A stretch of DNA of 34,866 nucleotides from Pseudoxanthomonas taiwanensis. GTDB lineage: Bacteria > Pseudomonadota > Gammaproteobacteria > Xanthomonadales > Xanthomonadaceae. Position numbers and translations under genes: made by a program. Location: assembly GCF_010093135.1 (NCBI RefSeq), contig NZ_PDWK01000031.1, positions 1-34,866 on the forward strand. Reading direction: 5' to 3'. Below are positions 1 to 9,743 of this stretch, one piece after another (the stretch's first letter is position 1; every line of letters starts with the position of its first letter). The notes below the pieces were generated by a model that saw only the letters and a list, made by a program, of their open reading frames with translations, did no database searches and was not told where the DNA came from.

Positions 1-1513
1 AGGAGGCGGCACGGCGAGGGGCTCGGGTGCGTGGGGGCCGGGGAGTGGATAAAAGGGGCCGGGCCGGGTCCGGGCCGGCCGGCGCCGGCGCGGCGCCCCG
101 CCCCCCCCCCCCCCCGCCCGCGCCGGGGCCGCCCCCCCCCGGCGGCGGGGGGCGCGCCGGCCCCCCCCCCCCCCCCCCCCCCCCGCCCCCCCCCCCGCGG
201 CCCCGGCGGCGGCGCCCGCCGCGGCGCTCCTCCTCGGCGGCGCGCTGGGCGCGGGCCTCGCGGAAGATCTCGCCCACGCTCTCGCCGGCCTCCTCGCCCT
301 CGCCACCGGCCGGGGCCTGGCGCGGCGGGCGCGGCAGCGGGGTCAGCAGCTCGGCGGTGACCGGCTCGACCGGGATCTTCTGGCCGATGTAGGCCTCGAT
401 GTCCGGCAGACTCATCGCGTAGCGCTCGCAGGCGAAGCTGATCGCGTCGCCCTCGGCACCCAGGCGCGCGGTGCGGCCGATGCGGTGGACGTAGTCCTCC
501 GGGTCGAACGGCAGGTCGAAGTTGTAGACGTACTGGACCCCGTCGATGTGCAGGCCGCGGGCGGCCACGTCGGTGGCCACCAGGATCTCCAGCTGGCCGG
601 CCTGGAAGCGCCGCAGCAGGCTCTCGCGCTTCTTCTGCGGCACGTCGCCGGAAAGCACGCCGACCCGGTAGCCGGCCTGCTCCAGGGCGCGGGCCACGCG
701 CTCGACGTAGGCCTTGGTGTTGACGAAGACCATGGTGCGCGCGCCCTCGCTGCGCGAGAGCAGGCCCAGCAGCAGCGGGATCTTCTCCTCGTCGGCCGGG
801 AAGTACATCTTCTGGCGCACACGCGCGGCGGTGACCGTCTCGGCCTCGACCACCAGCTTCTCGGGGTCGTTCATGTGCTCGTAGGCCAGCTCCAGCACGC
901 GGTGGCTGAGGGTGGCCGAGAACAGCAGGGTCTGGCGCTCGGTGCGGGCCGGCATCCGCCGCAGCAGGAAGCGGATGTCCTTGATGAAGCCCAGGTCGAA
1001 CATGCGGTCGGCCTCGTCCAGCACGCACACCTCGCAGGCGTGCAGGGACACGACCTTGTGCTGCCTGACATAATCGATCAGGCGGCCGGGGGTGGCGATG
1101 ATCACGTCCACGCCCTTCTGCAGCAGCTCGCGCTGCTTGTCGTAGTCCACGCCGCCATAGACCAGGGCGAAGCGCAGGCCCAGGTCGGAGGCGAACTTCA
1201 TCGCGTCCTTGTGGATCTGGATGGCCAGCTCGCGGGTCGGCGCCAGGATCAGGGCACGCGGGTCCTCCGGCTTGCGCTCGGCCAGGGCCGGCCGGGTCAG
1301 CAGGCGGTTGATCACCGCCACCAGGAAGGCGAGGGTCTTGCCGGTGCCGGTCTGGGCCTGGCCGGCGACGTCGCGGCCGGTGAGGGCGACCGGCAGGGTC
1401 AGCGCCTGGATCGGCGTGCACCGGGTGAAGCCCGCGCCCTCCAGCCCGGCGAGCAGCGCCGGATGCAGGTCGAAGGAGGAAAAGGCTACGTCGGTCAGCG
1501 GTTTGTCGCTCAT
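1..1513 (-). CDS. rhlB: ATP-dependent RNA helicase RhlB (3' end missing)
   Basis: DEAD-box RNA helicase, expected to act in mRNA decay and RNP remodelling. Translating the minus strand from the ATG at 1513 ([11 protein letters not shown]) gives the RhlB order of motifs: a Q-motif region (FTRCTPIQ), Walker [29 protein letters not shown] box ([13 protein letters not shown]), SAT (LLFSATLSH), and the helicase C domain with [14 protein letters not shown] and [10 protein letters not shown]. The frame stays open to the window edge, so the basic C-terminal tail and stop lie outside or are lost. The last ~65 codons lie in C/G homopolymers and cannot be trusted. An ATG one codon earlier (1516) is equally possible. 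It is divergent from trxA, an arrangement typical of xanthomonads. Confidence 0.93.
   Translation of the reverse strand, partial: MSDKPLTDVAFSSFDLHPALLAGLEGAGFTRCTPIQALTLPVALTGRDVAGQAQTGTGKTLAFLVAVINRLLTRPALAERKPEDPRALILAPTRELAIQIHKDAMKFASDLGLRFALVYGGVDYDKQRELLQKGVDVIIATPGRLIDYVRQHKVVSLHACEVCVLDEADRMFDLGFIKDIRFLLRRMPARTERQTLLFSATLSHRVLELAYEHMNDPEKLVVEAETVTAARVRQKMYFPADEEKIPLLLGLLSRSEGARTMVFVNTKAYVERVARALEQAGYRVGVLSGDVPQKKRESLLRRFQAGQLEILVATDVAARGLHIDGVQYVYNFDLPFDPEDYVHRIGRTARLGAEGDAISFACERYAMSLPDIEAYIGQKIPVEPVTAELLTPLPRPPRQAPAGGEGEEAGESVGEIFREARAQRAAEEERRGGRRRRGRGGGGGGGGGGGGPARPPPPGGGGPGAGGGGGGRGAAPAPAGPDPARPLLSTPRPPRTRAPRRAAS
61..215. repeat. C/G homopolymer low-complexity tract at window edge
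   Basis: Several runs of 10 or more C occur here, the longest being 24 consecutive C at 161-184. The tract falls in what should be the Gly/Arg-rich C-terminal linker of RhlB, but its translation (poly-Gly and poly-Pro) is not a believable RhlB tail. It is best read as an assembly or sequencing failure at a contig end rather than biology. Confidence 0.7.
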
Positions 1514-1649
1514 CATCCAGTCTTCATGTGGCCTGCCGCGGAATGGCGCGACCGGCGGCCTGTACGGCCTTGCAAATGGGCTCCCGGTCGCCGCACACTG
1601 CCCGCCGGCGGCCGGGTTGCGCGGTCGTCGGAACGGGGCCAACCGCCCC

Positions 1650-1679
1650 TTGACAAGCCGCGGAACGCCCCAGTTTAAC
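1650..1679 (+). promoter_or_regulatory. Predicted sigma-70 promoter of trxA
   Basis: A perfect -35 TTGACA at 1650-1655 is followed after 18 bases by TTTAAC at 1674-1679 (4 of 6 matches to the -10 consensus). The start codon of trxA is 55 bases further on. The rest of the 1517-1734 rhlB/trxA divergent region shows no other clear signal. Confidence 0.6.
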
Positions 1680-1734
1680 CCAATGCGCGGGTCCCGCCCC
1701 GGGCGGCCCCGCCGCGATCCCTCGGAGATTCCAA

Positions 1735-2073
1735 GTGAACGACAAGGTGATGCATGTCGGCGACGCCGATTTCGACAGCGCCGTGCTGCAATCCCGTGAA
1801 CCCGTGCTGGTGGACTTCTGGGCCGAGTGGTGCGGCCCGTGCAAGATGATCTCGCCGATCGTGGATGAACTAGCCGAGGCCTACCAGGGCCGCATGAAGG
1901 TGGCCAAGGTCAACATCGACCAGAACCGCGCCACCGCCATCCGCTACCACGTGCGTTCGATCCCGATGCTGCTCCTGTTCAAGGACGGCCAGGTGCAGGC
2001 CACCCAGGTCGGCGCCGTCGGCAAGGGCCAGCTCACCCAGATGATCGACAGGGCGCTGGGCGCGGCGGTCTGA
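1735..2073 (+). CDS. trxA: Thioredoxin
   Basis: Cytoplasmic thiol-disulfide reductant of 112 residues, the normal size for thioredoxin 1. The redox site WCGPC is at residues 32-36, after the usual DFWAEW strand, and the cis-proline is Pro77 in SIPML. The start is GTG, with a purine-rich GGAG about 8 bases upstream; the frame before it gives no conserved sequence. It lies between divergent rhlB and co-directional rho, as in other xanthomonads. All active-site features are intact. Confidence 0.96.
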   Translation: MNDKVMHVGDADFDSAVLQSREPVLVDFWAEWCGPCKMISPIVDELAEAYQGRMKVAKVNIDQNRATAIRYHVRSIPMLLLFKDGQVQATQVGAVGKGQLTQMIDRALGAAV

Positions 2074-2083
2074 AACCCCGCGC

Positions 2084-2110
2084 GCAGGGGCGGCCCGGAA
2101 GCCGCCCTGC
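2084..2110 (+). terminator. GC-rich hairpin after trxA, no U tract
   Basis: Arms GCAGGGGCGGC (2084-2094) and GCCGCCCTGC (2101-2110) pair with one bulged G around a CCGGAA loop, 10 bases after the trxA stop. No T run follows, so it may be a processing or weak termination hairpin. The remaining bases up to the rho start (2111-2302) show only a weak promoter-like pair, TTGCCG at 2139 and TAGTGT at 2163. Confidence 0.35.
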
Positions 2111-2302
2111 CCGCGCCTGAACCGCGGCGGACGCCGGCTTGCCGGCCCACCCGCGCCAGTGCTAGTGTCAGGCAGTCAAGCCGCGCCCCGCGGCCACGTT
2201 TCCCGCCGGACGCCGTTGTTTCCCGCGCGCCGGCGCACCCCACCCAACATGTCATCCGCCCGTCCCACGGGCGCTCGCATCTGCCAGCGAGGAATCGCAG
2301 TC

Positions 2303-4120
2303 TTGTCCGAGAACACCCTGCCTGAAGCGACCGGGAGCGAAGACGCACCCGCCGAAAAGCGCGCGCGCAAGCGCGTGGCCAAGCCCGAGGCCGGCGGCGA
2401 GCCGGCCGACCCCGCCGCGGCCACCGCCCCGGCCGCGCCCGCGGCACCGCCGCCCCCCGCTGCCGCCGCCGCGTCCGGCGGCGCGGCGCCGGCCGCGCCC
2501 GCCTCCGGCGAGGGCGCCGGCAACGGCGGCCAGGCCCAGCCGCAAGCGCAGGCCGGCGGCGAGGGCGGCGAGCGCGACCCGCAGCAGCGCGACCAGCGCG
2601 AGGGCGGCGGCCGCCAGAGCCGCCGCGAGCGCTTCCGCAACCGCCGCGAGCGCCAGCGCGAGCGCTTCCGCGAGGACGGCGAGGAGGGCGGCAATGGCAA
2701 CGGCAACGGCCAGAACAACCCGCCGCGGCCGCAGCCGAGCGTGCCGGAGGGCTTCCCGACCTACACCCTCAGCGACCTCAAGCGCATGCCGGCGCACAAG
2801 CTGCTGGAGATCGCCGAGCAGCTGAACATCCACGAGGGCGTGGCCCGCGCGCGCAAGCAGGACGTGATCTTCGCCCTGCTGAAGGTGCTCACCCGCCACG
2901 GCGAGGGCGTGCAGGCCGAGGGCGTGCTGGAGATCCTGCCGGACGGCTACGGCTTCCTGCGCAGCGCCGAGGCCAGCTACCTGGCCGGCCCGGACGACAC
3001 CTACATCTCGCCCAGCCAGATCCGCCGCTTCAACCTGCGCACCGGCGACCACCTGACCGGCCGCATCCGCTGGCCCAAGGACGGCGAGCGCTACTTCGCC
3101 CTATCGGTGGTGGACACCATCAACGGCGAACCGCTGGAGGCCAGCAAGAACAAGACCCTGTTCGAGAACCTGACCCCGCTGTTCCCGCGCAAGCGCTTCA
3201 AGCTGGAACGCGGCGACGGCTCCACCGAGGACATCACCGGCCGCATCCTCGACCTGATTGCCCCGCAGGGCAAGGGCCAGCGCTCGCTGATCGTCTCCCA
3301 GCCGAAGGCGGGCAAGACGATGATGATGCAGCAGATCGCCACCGCGATCACGACCAACCATCCGGAAGTGCACCTGATCGTGCTGCTGATCGACGAGCGT
3401 CCGGAGGAGGTGACCGAGATGCAGCGCACCGTGCGCGGCGAGGTCATCTCCTCGACCTTCGACGAGCCGGCCGCGCGCCACGTGCAGGTGGCCGAGATGG
3501 TGATCGAGCGCGCCAAGCGCCTGGTCGAGCACAAGAAGGACGTGGTGATCCTGCTGGACTCGATCACCCGCCTGGCCCGCGCCTACAACAACGTGGTGCC
3601 GTCCTCGGGCAAGGTGCTCACCGGCGGCGTGGACGCCAACGCCCTGCACCGGCCCAAGCGCTTCTTCGGCGCCGCGCGCAACGTCGAGGAAGGCGGCAGC
3701 CTGACCATCATCGCCACCGCGCTGATCGACACCGGCAGCAAGATGGACGAGGTGATCTACGAGGAGTTCAAGGGCACCGGCAACTCCGAGGTGCACCTGA
3801 GCCGCCGCATCGCCGAGAAGCGCGTGTTCCCGGCCATCGACATCAACCGCTCCGGCACCCGCCGCGAGGACCTGCTGATCGAGCCGGAGCTGCTGCAGAA
3901 GATCTGGATCCTGCGCAAGCTTCTGCACCCGATGGACGAGATCGGCGCCATGGAGTTCCTGCTGGACAAGATGAAGAACTCCAAGTCCAACGCCGAGTTC
4001 TTCGCCTCCATGAAGCGCTGCCGGCCGCGCCCGCCGTCGTCCCGGCCACGCCCCGCCCCGCGCGGGGCGTGGCTTTTTCGTGCCCCGCCCGGCGCGCGGC
4101 CGCCGGGCGCGGGCGCATAA
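2303..4120 (+). CDS. rho: Transcription termination factor Rho with aberrant C-terminal extension
   Basis: Hexameric RNA-dependent ATPase that ends Rho-dependent transcripts. From a TTG start ([14 protein letters not shown], weak GAGG upstream) there is a long low-complexity Ala/Gly/Arg insert up to about residue 150, then the N-terminal helical bundle ([18 protein letters not shown]) and the RNA-binding fold ([15 protein letters not shown]). The ATPase core follows with Walker A SQPKAGKT, Walker [11 protein letters not shown] and the loop [22 protein letters not shown]. The family normally ends at FASMKR, which here is at 4018. Instead of a stop there is TGC, and the frame continues 33 residues through the terminator hairpin to TAA at 4118-4120. 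The protein to residue 572 is complete; the tail is probably a sequence error or a recent stop-codon loss. An upstream in-frame start at 2159 has no conservation support. Confidence 0.95.
   Translation: MSENTLPEATGSEDAPAEKRARKRVAKPEAGGEPADPAAATAPAAPAAPPPPAAAAASGGAAPAAPASGEGAGNGGQAQPQAQAGGEGGERDPQQRDQREGGGRQSRRERFRNRRERQRERFREDGEEGGNGNGNGQNNPPRPQPSVPEGFPTYTLSDLKRMPAHKLLEIAEQLNIHEGVARARKQDVIFALLKVLTRHGEGVQAEGVLEILPDGYGFLRSAEASYLAGPDDTYISPSQIRRFNLRTGDHLTGRIRWPKDGERYFALSVVDTINGEPLEASKNKTLFENLTPLFPRKRFKLERGDGSTEDITGRILDLIAPQGKGQRSLIVSQPKAGKTMMMQQIATAITTNHPEVHLIVLLIDERPEEVTEMQRTVRGEVISSTFDEPAARHVQVAEMVIERAKRLVEHKKDVVILLDSITRLARAYNNVVPSSGKVLTGGVDANALHRPKRFFGAARNVEEGGSLTIIATALIDTGSKMDEVIYEEFKGTGNSEVHLSRRIAEKRVFPAIDINRSGTRREDLLIEPELLQKIWILRKLLHPMDEIGAMEFLLDKMKNSKSNAEFFASMKRCRPRPPSSRPRPAPRGAWLFRAPPGARPPGAGA
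4045..4078 (+). terminator. Rho-independent terminator of rho
   Basis: A perfect 10-bp stem, GCCACGCCCC (4045-4054) with GGGGCGTGGC (4064-4073), closes a 9-base loop and is followed by TTTTT (4074-4078). It begins 26 bases after the expected rho stop position, which supports that position as the true end of the gene. Confidence 0.85.
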
Positions 4121-4121
4121 T
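4116..4121 (+). promoter_or_regulatory. Possible -10 box of the antiporter gene (leaderless)
   Basis: CATAAT lies 6 bases before the ATG at 4128, so a transcript from it would begin at the start codon. No good -35 is visible. It sits just beyond the rho terminator, where a separate promoter is expected. Confidence 0.3.
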
Positions 4122-4127
4122 CGGGGG

Positions 4128-5996
4128 ATGGACACTCCCCTGCCGACCGGCGGCGGCCTGGAACTGGCGCTGGTCCTGCTCGTGGCGGCGATCATCGCCG
4201 TGCCCCTGTTCCGCCGCCTCGGCCTGGTGGCGGTGCTCGCCTACCTGGCCACCGGCGTGGCCCTGGGCCCGGACGGCCTGGGCATGGTCAACGACCCGGA
4301 GCGCATCCTCGAGGCCTCCGAGGTCGGCGTGGTCATGCTGCTGTTCGTGATCGGCCTGGAGGTCTCGCCGGCGCGGCTGATGCTCATGCGGCAGCGGGTG
4401 TTCGGCGCCGGCGGCGCGCAGGTGGCCCTGTCGGCACTGCTGGCCGGCTCGGCCCTGCTGGCCTGGGGCCTGTCCTGGAAGGGCGCGCTGGTCACCGGCC
4501 TGGGCCTGGCCCTGTCCTCCACCGCGGTGGGCCTGCAGCTGCTGGCCGAGCGCAAGCAGCTGGGCAGCGACTACGGCCGCCTGGCCTTCGCCATCCTGCT
4601 GTTCCAGGACCTGATCGCGATCCCGCTGCTGGCGGCCATCCCGCTGCTGGGCGGGGCCAAGAACGAGACCCTGACCTGGACCATGGTCGCGCACGCGCTC
4701 GGCGCGCTGGCCCTGGTCTGGTTCGGCGGCCGGGTGATGACCTACCGCACCCTGCGCATGGTCGCACGCACCCAGGCACCGGAGGTGTTCACCGCCACGG
4801 CGCTGCTGGCGGTGCTGGGCTCGGCCTGGATCGTGCAGCAGGCCGGGCTCAGTCCGGGCCTGGGCGCGTTCATCGCCGGCGTGCTGCTGGCCGACTCCGA
4901 GTACCGGCACGAGCTGGAATCGCAGATCGAGCCGTTCAAGGGCCTGCTGCTGGGCCTGTTCTTCATCGCCGTGGGCATGGGCATCGACCTGGACCGCATC
5001 GCCGACGAGCCGCTGCTGATCGGCGGTGGCGTGGCCGGCCTGCTGCTGGCCAAGTTCCTGGTGCTGTACGCGGTCGGCCGCTTCTCGAAGCTCTCACGCC
5101 AGCAGGCGCTGATGCTGGGCGGCACCCTGTGGCTGGGCGGCGAGTTCGCCTTCGTGGTGTTCCACGAGGCCCTGCGCGTGCGCCTGCTGGCCGGCGAGGA
5201 CCACGACCGCCTGGTGGCCATCGTCGGCGTGTCCATGGCGCTGATGCCGCTGCTGCTGCTGGCCCTGGAGCGGCGCATGCGCGAGCACCGCCTGCACCAC
5301 CCGGCCGCGGCCCCGCCACCGCGCTACGACGCGCCCGACCCGGACCACCGCCCCCAGGTGCTGGTGGCCGGCGTGGGCCGCTTCGGCCAGATCGTGGTGC
5401 GCCTGCTGGCGGCCCAGCGCATCCCGTACGTGGCCCTGGAGAACAGCCCCGAGCGCGTGGAGGAGGTGCGCCGCGGCGGCAGCGTCATCTACTACGGCGA
5501 CCCCACCCGCCCCGACCTGCTGCGCGCGGCCGGCGCCGCGCACGCGCGCGTGTTCGCGGTGTGCACCGACGACCCGGACGCCAACCTGCGCGCGGTGCGG
5601 CTGATCCGGCGCCTGTATCCGCAGGCGCGGATCCTGGCGCGGGCGCGCAACCGCCAGCACGCCTGGCGGCTGATGGACCTGGGTGCCGAGCCGTTCCGCG
5701 AGCTGTTCGGCAGCAGCCTGGAGATGGGCGAGCGGGTGCTGCAGGAAGTGGGCGTGCCGGCCGAGGTGGCCGCCAGCCACGTGCGCCGCTTCCGCGCCCA
5801 CGACGAGGCGCTGCTGCGCGAGCAGTACCTGGTCTACGACGACGACGCGGCGGTCATCCAGAGCGCGCGCCAGGCCCGCGACGACCTGCTGCGCCTGTTC
5901 GACGCCGATTCGGCCAGCGCCGGCGCGACCGGGGACGCGCCCTCCGGCGGGCCGGCGGCCGGCAGCACCGACACCGGCGGCGCGCCGCGGGCCTGA
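4128..5996 (+). CDS. Kef-type monovalent cation:proton antiporter (CPA2) with TrkA-N domain
   Basis: Inner-membrane K+/H+ antiporter of 622 residues. Roughly residues 5-390 are about a dozen hydrophobic helices of the Na+/H+ exchanger fold, including the family-typical MLLFVIGLEVSP and LAFAILLFQDLIAIPLLA. Residues ~405-520 form a Rossmann RCK/TrkA-N domain: nucleotide loop VAGVGRFGQ, then YYGDPTRPDLLRAAGA and a DDPDAN segment close to KefB/KefC. Ligand control by NAD(H) or glutathione adducts is known for KefB/C but cannot be seen here. No ancillary KefF/G flavoprotein gene is adjacent. The ATG at 4128 is preferred because the protein starts right before the first helix; an upstream in-frame ATG at 4080 lies in the rho terminator. 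Codon use matches the neighbours. Confidence 0.92.
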   Translation: MDTPLPTGGGLELALVLLVAAIIAVPLFRRLGLVAVLAYLATGVALGPDGLGMVNDPERILEASEVGVVMLLFVIGLEVSPARLMLMRQRVFGAGGAQVALSALLAGSALLAWGLSWKGALVTGLGLALSSTAVGLQLLAERKQLGSDYGRLAFAILLFQDLIAIPLLAAIPLLGGAKNETLTWTMVAHALGALALVWFGGRVMTYRTLRMVARTQAPEVFTATALLAVLGSAWIVQQAGLSPGLGAFIAGVLLADSEYRHELESQIEPFKGLLLGLFFIAVGMGIDLDRIADEPLLIGGGVAGLLLAKFLVLYAVGRFSKLSRQQALMLGGTLWLGGEFAFVVFHEALRVRLLAGEDHDRLVAIVGVSMALMPLLLLALERRMREHRLHHPAAAPPPRYDAPDPDHRPQVLVAGVGRFGQIVVRLLAAQRIPYVALENSPERVEEVRRGGSVIYYGDPTRPDLLRAAGAAHARVFAVCTDDPDANLRAVRLIRRLYPQARILARARNRQHAWRLMDLGAEPFRELFGSSLEMGERVLQEVGVPAEVAASHVRRFRAHDEALLREQYLVYDDDAAVIQSARQARDDLLRLFDADSASAGATGDAPSGGPAAGSTDTGGAPRA

Positions 5997-6013
5997 GCGC
6001 CCGCCGCGGCGGC

Positions 6014-9000
6014 TCAGCCGCGCGGCTCGCGCAGGAAGCGGGCCATGGACACCCCGGCCGGCGGCGGCACGAACTCGGCGGCCACGTCCACGAAGCCGCG
6101 CATGACCGCGATCTCGCGCGGGGTGCGGTTGAGGGTGTCGCGCAGCTCGGGGTCGGCGCCGGCGCGCAGCAGGCGCTGGACCACGCCGCGCAGGCCGTGC
6201 AGCGCGGCCAGGTGCAGCGGGCCGAAGCCGCGCGGGTCCTGCACCTCCAGCGACACGCCCTCCTCCAGCAGGCGCTCCACGCCGGCCAGCACCACCTCCT
6301 CCACGCACGGGCTGCCCGGCTCGGCGCGCGCGCCCAGCAGCAGCAGCAGCGGGGTCACGCCGCCGGCCGCCGGTTGGTCCGGCTCGGCGCCGGCCAGCAG
6401 CAGGGTGTCCAGCAGGGTGACCAGGCGGATGCGGTCGCGGCCGCTGAAGCCGTACAGCGCGGCGCAGTGCAGCGGCGCCAGGCCCTGCGAGTCGCCGGCG
6501 TGGATGTCGGCACCGGCGGTGAGCAGGCGCGCGGCGATGTCCGGCAGGCCCAGCGCCGAGGCCAGCATCAGCACGGTCACCCCGCCGGGCAGGCGGTGCT
6601 CGATGTCGGCGCCGGCGTCCAGCAGCGCGGAGACGATGGCGGCCTGGCGCATGCTCACCGCCGCCGACAGCGGGGTGGCGCCACTGTGCGCGGCGTGCTG
6701 CGGATTGGCCCCGCGCGCCAGCAGCAGATCCACCGCCGCGGCGTGGCCGCCGCCGGCGGCGCGCAGCAGGCCGGTGCAGCCCTGCGCGTCGGTGGCGTCC
6801 ACCGGGAAACCCAGCTCCAGCAGGCGGCGCACCGCGTCGGCGTCGCCGGCCATGGCCGCGGCCACCACGTCGGACGGGCGCAGCGGGCGGCGCGGCAGCG
6901 GCCAGCCGCGCCAGTCGAGCCAGTCGGCCAGGTCGCGGCGGCCGCTGGCCAGGGCCACGCCCAGCGGCGTCTGCCCGTCGGGCGCGCGCGCGTCGGGCGA
7001 GGCGCCCTGCGCCACCAGTCGGCGCAGCACCGACTCGCGGCCCAGCGCCGCGGCCAGGTGCAGCGCGGTCATGCCGTGCGCATCGCGCGCCTCGCGGTCC
7101 ACGCCGGCCTCCAGCAGCGCGTCCAGCAGGCGCAGCCAGCCCAGGCGCACCGCCAGCGACAGTGGCGGGTCGCCGGCCGGCGAGGGCGCGTAGGGATCGG
7201 CGCCGCGTTCCAGCAGCTCCAGCGCCAGCTGTTCATGGGCGCGCGCGGCCTGGTCGTGCTCGACGCAGGCGGCCAGGAAGCGGGCCAGGCCGCCGGCGCC
7301 GGCCGGCGAGGCGCCGTGGCGCAGCAGCACCTGCACGGTGGTGGCGGCGGCGTCGCCCAGGTCCAGCAGCGCGGTCAGCGCGGTCTCGCCCTGCACCAGC
7401 ACCTCCGGGTCGGCGCCGTGCTCCAGCAGCCAGGCCACCGCCGGGGCGCGGGTGCGCAGCACCGGGTCGTGCAGCAGCCGGCCCAGCTCGGCGGGGCTGC
7501 ACAGCCGCGCCAGCGCCTCCAGCCCTTCGCTGCGCCCGGCCTGCAGGCCCTCGCGCACCAGCTCCAGCGGCGGGCGCTCGTCCATCCGCGCCGGCTCGGC
7601 GGCCAGGCCGGCGGCCACCGCGGCCGGCAGCGGGTAGTCCGGGGCCAGCGCGGCGACGATGTTCCAGCGCCCGGCCTCGGCGGCCACGTCCACCGCACGG
7701 CGGCCGGCATGGTCGGCCTGTGCCGGATCGACACCGGCCTCCAGCAGCCAGCGCTCCCCCGCCAGCGAGGCCGGCTCGGCGCCGGCGGCCAGGACCAGCG
7801 CGTTGCGGCCCTCGGCGTCGGTGGCCGCCGGGTCGGCGCCGGCGGCGCGCAGGCGCTCCAGCACCGCCAGGCGCTGGGCGCGGGCGGCCTCCAGCCACGG
7901 CGTGCGCCCGGCCCTGTCGCGCGCGTGCGGGTCGGCGCCGGCCTCCAGCAGCACGCCGACGATGTCCGCGTGCCCGGCCAGGGCGGCCTCGTGCAGGGCG
8001 GTGCGCCCCCCGCGTCCCGGGGTGCCGACCTTGGCCTTGAACTTCAGCAGCAACTGCACGCCGGCCGGGTCGTCCTCCTCGGTGCCGGCCGCGGCCAGCA
8101 GCGCCGGCTGCCCGCCCGGCGGTTCCGGGCGCGCGCCGCGCTCCAGCAGGAAGCGGGCCAGGCGCCAGTTGCCCACCGCGCAGGCCACGCCCAGCGGGGA
8201 GAAGCCGTCGCGGTTGAGCGCGTCCAGCTCGGCGGCGGCGTCGCGCAGCAGCGCGGCCACGCCCGGGTCGGTGCTGCGCGCGGCGTGGTGCAGCGGAGTG
8301 TTGCCCTCGGCGTCGGTGGCGCGCGGGTCGGCGCCATTGGCCAGCAGGGTCATCACCGCCTCGGGGCGGCCGTGCCAGCTGTCGCGGGTGGCGGCCAGCA
8401 GCGGGGTCATGCCGCCCTCGCCGGCGTTGAGGTCCACGCCGCGGGCGATCAGCGCACGCAGCAGGCGCAGGTCCGGCAGCACCGCGGCCAGCACCGCCAG
8501 GCTGCGGCGGTCGCGCTCGCCCGGCGGCGGAGGGGCGTTCGGATCGGCGCCGGCCTCCAGCAGCTGCAGCGCACGGTCCACCCGGCCGCCGCGGGCGGCG
8601 GCGGACAGCTCGGCGGCCCGCTGCGCCGGGTCGCCGGCCAGCGCCTCCGGCAGCGGCGGTTCGGCCGCCGGCGCGGCCGCGGCCAGGAACTCCAGCGGGC
8701 CGGCGAGCGTGCGCGGCGCCGGCGCGCGTTGCACCACCAGGTGCAGCAGCGGCTGCAACAGCGCCAGCGCGCCGGCGGCCGCCCAGCGCGGCCCGCCCTC
8801 CAGCAGGCCGGGCCAGCCGAGCAGCAGCAGCGCGCCCAGCACCAGGCCGACCGCGGCGGCGATGCCCAGGCCCGCCCAGGTGCCGGCCTCCTGCTGCGGC
8901 AGGCGCCGCCAGGCGGCCGGGAGGGTGTCGGACTCGCGCTCCAGCGCGCGCCAGGCCGGCCAGGTGCGCCACAGCGCCAGCAGCACGGCCGCGGCCATGG

Positions 9001-9322
9001 CGCTGGCGCCCAGCGCCGCACCGAGGGTGCCGGCCTGGCGCAGCGCCTGGACCGGCCAGGCCAGCACCGCGGCGGCCAGCAGCAGGCCCAGGGCCCAGGC
9101 CGCCAGCAGGTGGCCGCCGTCGTGCAGGACGGCGCGCGCGCCGCCCGGCAGCGCACGGGTGCCGCGGCCCCAGGACACGGCCAGGGCCAGCAGCGGCTGC
9201 GCCATCAGGGCCGGCAGCAGCGCGGCCGCGCCCTCCAGCCCCGCCAGCAGGGCCAGGCCGGTGCCGGCCACGCCGGCCAGCGCGGCGGCGCCGCGGCGGC
9301 GCGTGGCCTCAGTCGCGCCCAC
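6014..9322 (-). CDS. Large membrane-anchored ankyrin-repeat protein
   Basis: 1102 residues. The first ~210 residues hold several hydrophobic Ala/Leu-rich segments (for example [21 protein letters not shown] and [18 protein letters not shown]) that look like four or more transmembrane helices. From about residue 235 to the end I count about 24 ankyrin units of the form xGxTPLHxAAxxGxxxxVxxLLxxGADP, several degenerate, with a non-ankyrin spacer around residues 565-620. Such stacks are protein-interaction surfaces; no enzymatic motif is visible and the partner is unknown. It overlaps the end of ycgL by 14 bases, so it is probably co-transcribed and translationally coupled. It converges on the antiporter gene with a 17-base gap. 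The start (ATG 9322) lies inside the ycgL 3' end. The N-terminal region is not one I recognise beyond xanthomonad ankyrin proteins. Confidence 0.88.
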   Translation of the reverse strand: MGATEATRRRGAAALAGVAGTGLALLAGLEGAAALLPALMAQPLLALAVSWGRGTRALPGGARAVLHDGGHLLAAWALGLLLAAAVLAWPVQALRQAGTLGAALGASAMAAAVLLALWRTWPAWRALERESDTLPAAWRRLPQQEAGTWAGLGIAAAVGLVLGALLLLGWPGLLEGGPRWAAAGALALLQPLLHLVVQRAPAPRTLAGPLEFLAAAAPAAEPPLPEALAGDPAQRAAELSAAARGGRVDRALQLLEAGADPNAPPPPGERDRRSLAVLAAVLPDLRLLRALIARGVDLNAGEGGMTPLLAATRDSWHGRPEAVMTLLANGADPRATDAEGNTPLHHAARSTDPGVAALLRDAAAELDALNRDGFSPLGVACAVGNWRLARFLLERGARPEPPGGQPALLAAAGTEEDDPAGVQLLLKFKAKVGTPGRGGRTALHEAALAGHADIVGVLLEAGADPHARDRAGRTPWLEAARAQRLAVLERLRAAGADPAATDAEGRNALVLAAGAEPASLAGERWLLEAGVDPAQADHAGRRAVDVAAEAGRWNIVAALAPDYPLPAAVAAGLAAEPARMDERPPLELVREGLQAGRSEGLEALARLCSPAELGRLLHDPVLRTRAPAVAWLLEHGADPEVLVQGETALTALLDLGDAAATTVQVLLRHGASPAGAGGLARFLAACVEHDQAARAHEQLALELLERGADPYAPSPAGDPPLSLAVRLGWLRLLDALLEAGVDREARDAHGMTALHLAAALGRESVLRRLVAQGASPDARAPDGQTPLGVALASGRRDLADWLDWRGWPLPRRPLRPSDVVAAAMAGDADAVRRLLELGFPVDATDAQGCTGLLRAAGGGHAAAVDLLLARGANPQHAAHSGATPLSAAVSMRQAAIVSALLDAGADIEHRLPGGVTVLMLASALGLPDIAARLLTAGADIHAGDSQGLAPLHCAALYGFSGRDRIRLVTLLDTLLLAGAEPDQPAAGGVTPLLLLLGARAEPGSPCVEEVVLAGVERLLEEGVSLEVQDPRGFGPLHLAALHGLRGVVQRLLRAGADPELRDTLNRTPREIAVMRGFVDVAAEFVPPPAGVSMARFLREPRG

Positions 9323-9569
9323 GCGCCACCTCCAGCTCCGGCCGGGGCGGGAACTGCACGTGGAAGCCGTGCGCGGCCAGGTTGGCGCGCACCACTGCCG
9401 GGTCGCTGCGGGCCAGCTTGCGTTCGGGCGTCAGCGCCACCTCCAGCACGAAGCCCAGTTCGCCGAGCTGGGCGCGGAGCGGTTCGGGCAGGCACGCGAA
9501 GTCGTCGCGCGCGGCGAGGAAGACGTAGGTGTCGGCTTTGCGTCGGCTCTTGTAGACGTAGGCTTGCAT
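9309..9569 (-). CDS. ycgL: YcgL domain protein
   Basis: A small soluble protein of 86 residues matching the YcgL family (UPF0745): [18 protein letters not shown], then a segment resembling PEELxxxFG (here [13 protein letters not shown]), and a C-terminal [11 protein letters not shown] that matches GYYLQLPPPPE of E. coli YcgL. Biochemical function is unknown. The ATG at 9569 is chosen because the conserved domain begins there; an upstream in-frame ATG at 9590 adds seven unconserved residues. It is first in a two-gene unit with the ankyrin protein, and divergent from the pigment ketosynthase across about 130 bases. Confidence 0.85.
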   Translation of the reverse strand: MQAYVYKSRRKADTYVFLAARDDFACLPEPLRAQLGELGFVLEVALTPERKLARSDPAVVRANLAAHGFHVQFPPRPELEVARGRD

Positions 9570-9706
9570 CGCGCGCGGCCGCGCCAGCATCGGGGAATAT
9601 GGGGATTGACAGGGATTGTGGAGGAAATGGCGCGGCCACGGAAGGCGCGCGTCCTGCGCCGTGCACGTTCATCTAGCTCAACGCGGGTGGGCGACCGGGC
9701 AATGGC

Positions 9707-9712
9707 TATACT
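9707..9712 (+). promoter_or_regulatory. -10 box (TATACT) for the pigment ketosynthase unit
   Basis: TATACT within GGCTATACTCG lies 32 bases before the TTG start at 9744. The expected transcription start (about 9719) would exclude the alternative ATG at 9702. No good -35 is visible, which is usual for the xanthomonad promoters in this window. A very similar box occurs at 28854. Confidence 0.5.
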
Positions 9713-9743
9713 CGCGCGCCCCAGCGTTTTCCGGCTTACCGGC

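Noticed and set aside
412..1071. Minus-strand open frames of 136 and 66 codons inside rhlB
   Set aside because: They are out of frame with the complete DEAD-box helicase reading frame and are Arg/Ala/Ser-rich shadow translations.
8000..9300. Regular 99-base periodicity in the ankyrin gene as a possible DNA tandem repeat or CRISPR-like array
   Set aside because: The period is the 33-residue ankyrin unit; repeats diverge at DNA level and there are no spacers.
5129..9676. A 1515-codon plus-strand frame spanning the antiporter end and the ankyrin gene
   Set aside because: Its sequence is Gln/Gly/Ala/Arg low-complexity, the antisense image of the ankyrin repeats, while the minus strand gives clear ankyrin motifs.
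9702..9743. ATG at 9702 as the ketosynthase start
   Set aside because: It would place the likely -10 TATACT inside the gene and adds 14 residues not typical of the family; kept only as an alternative.
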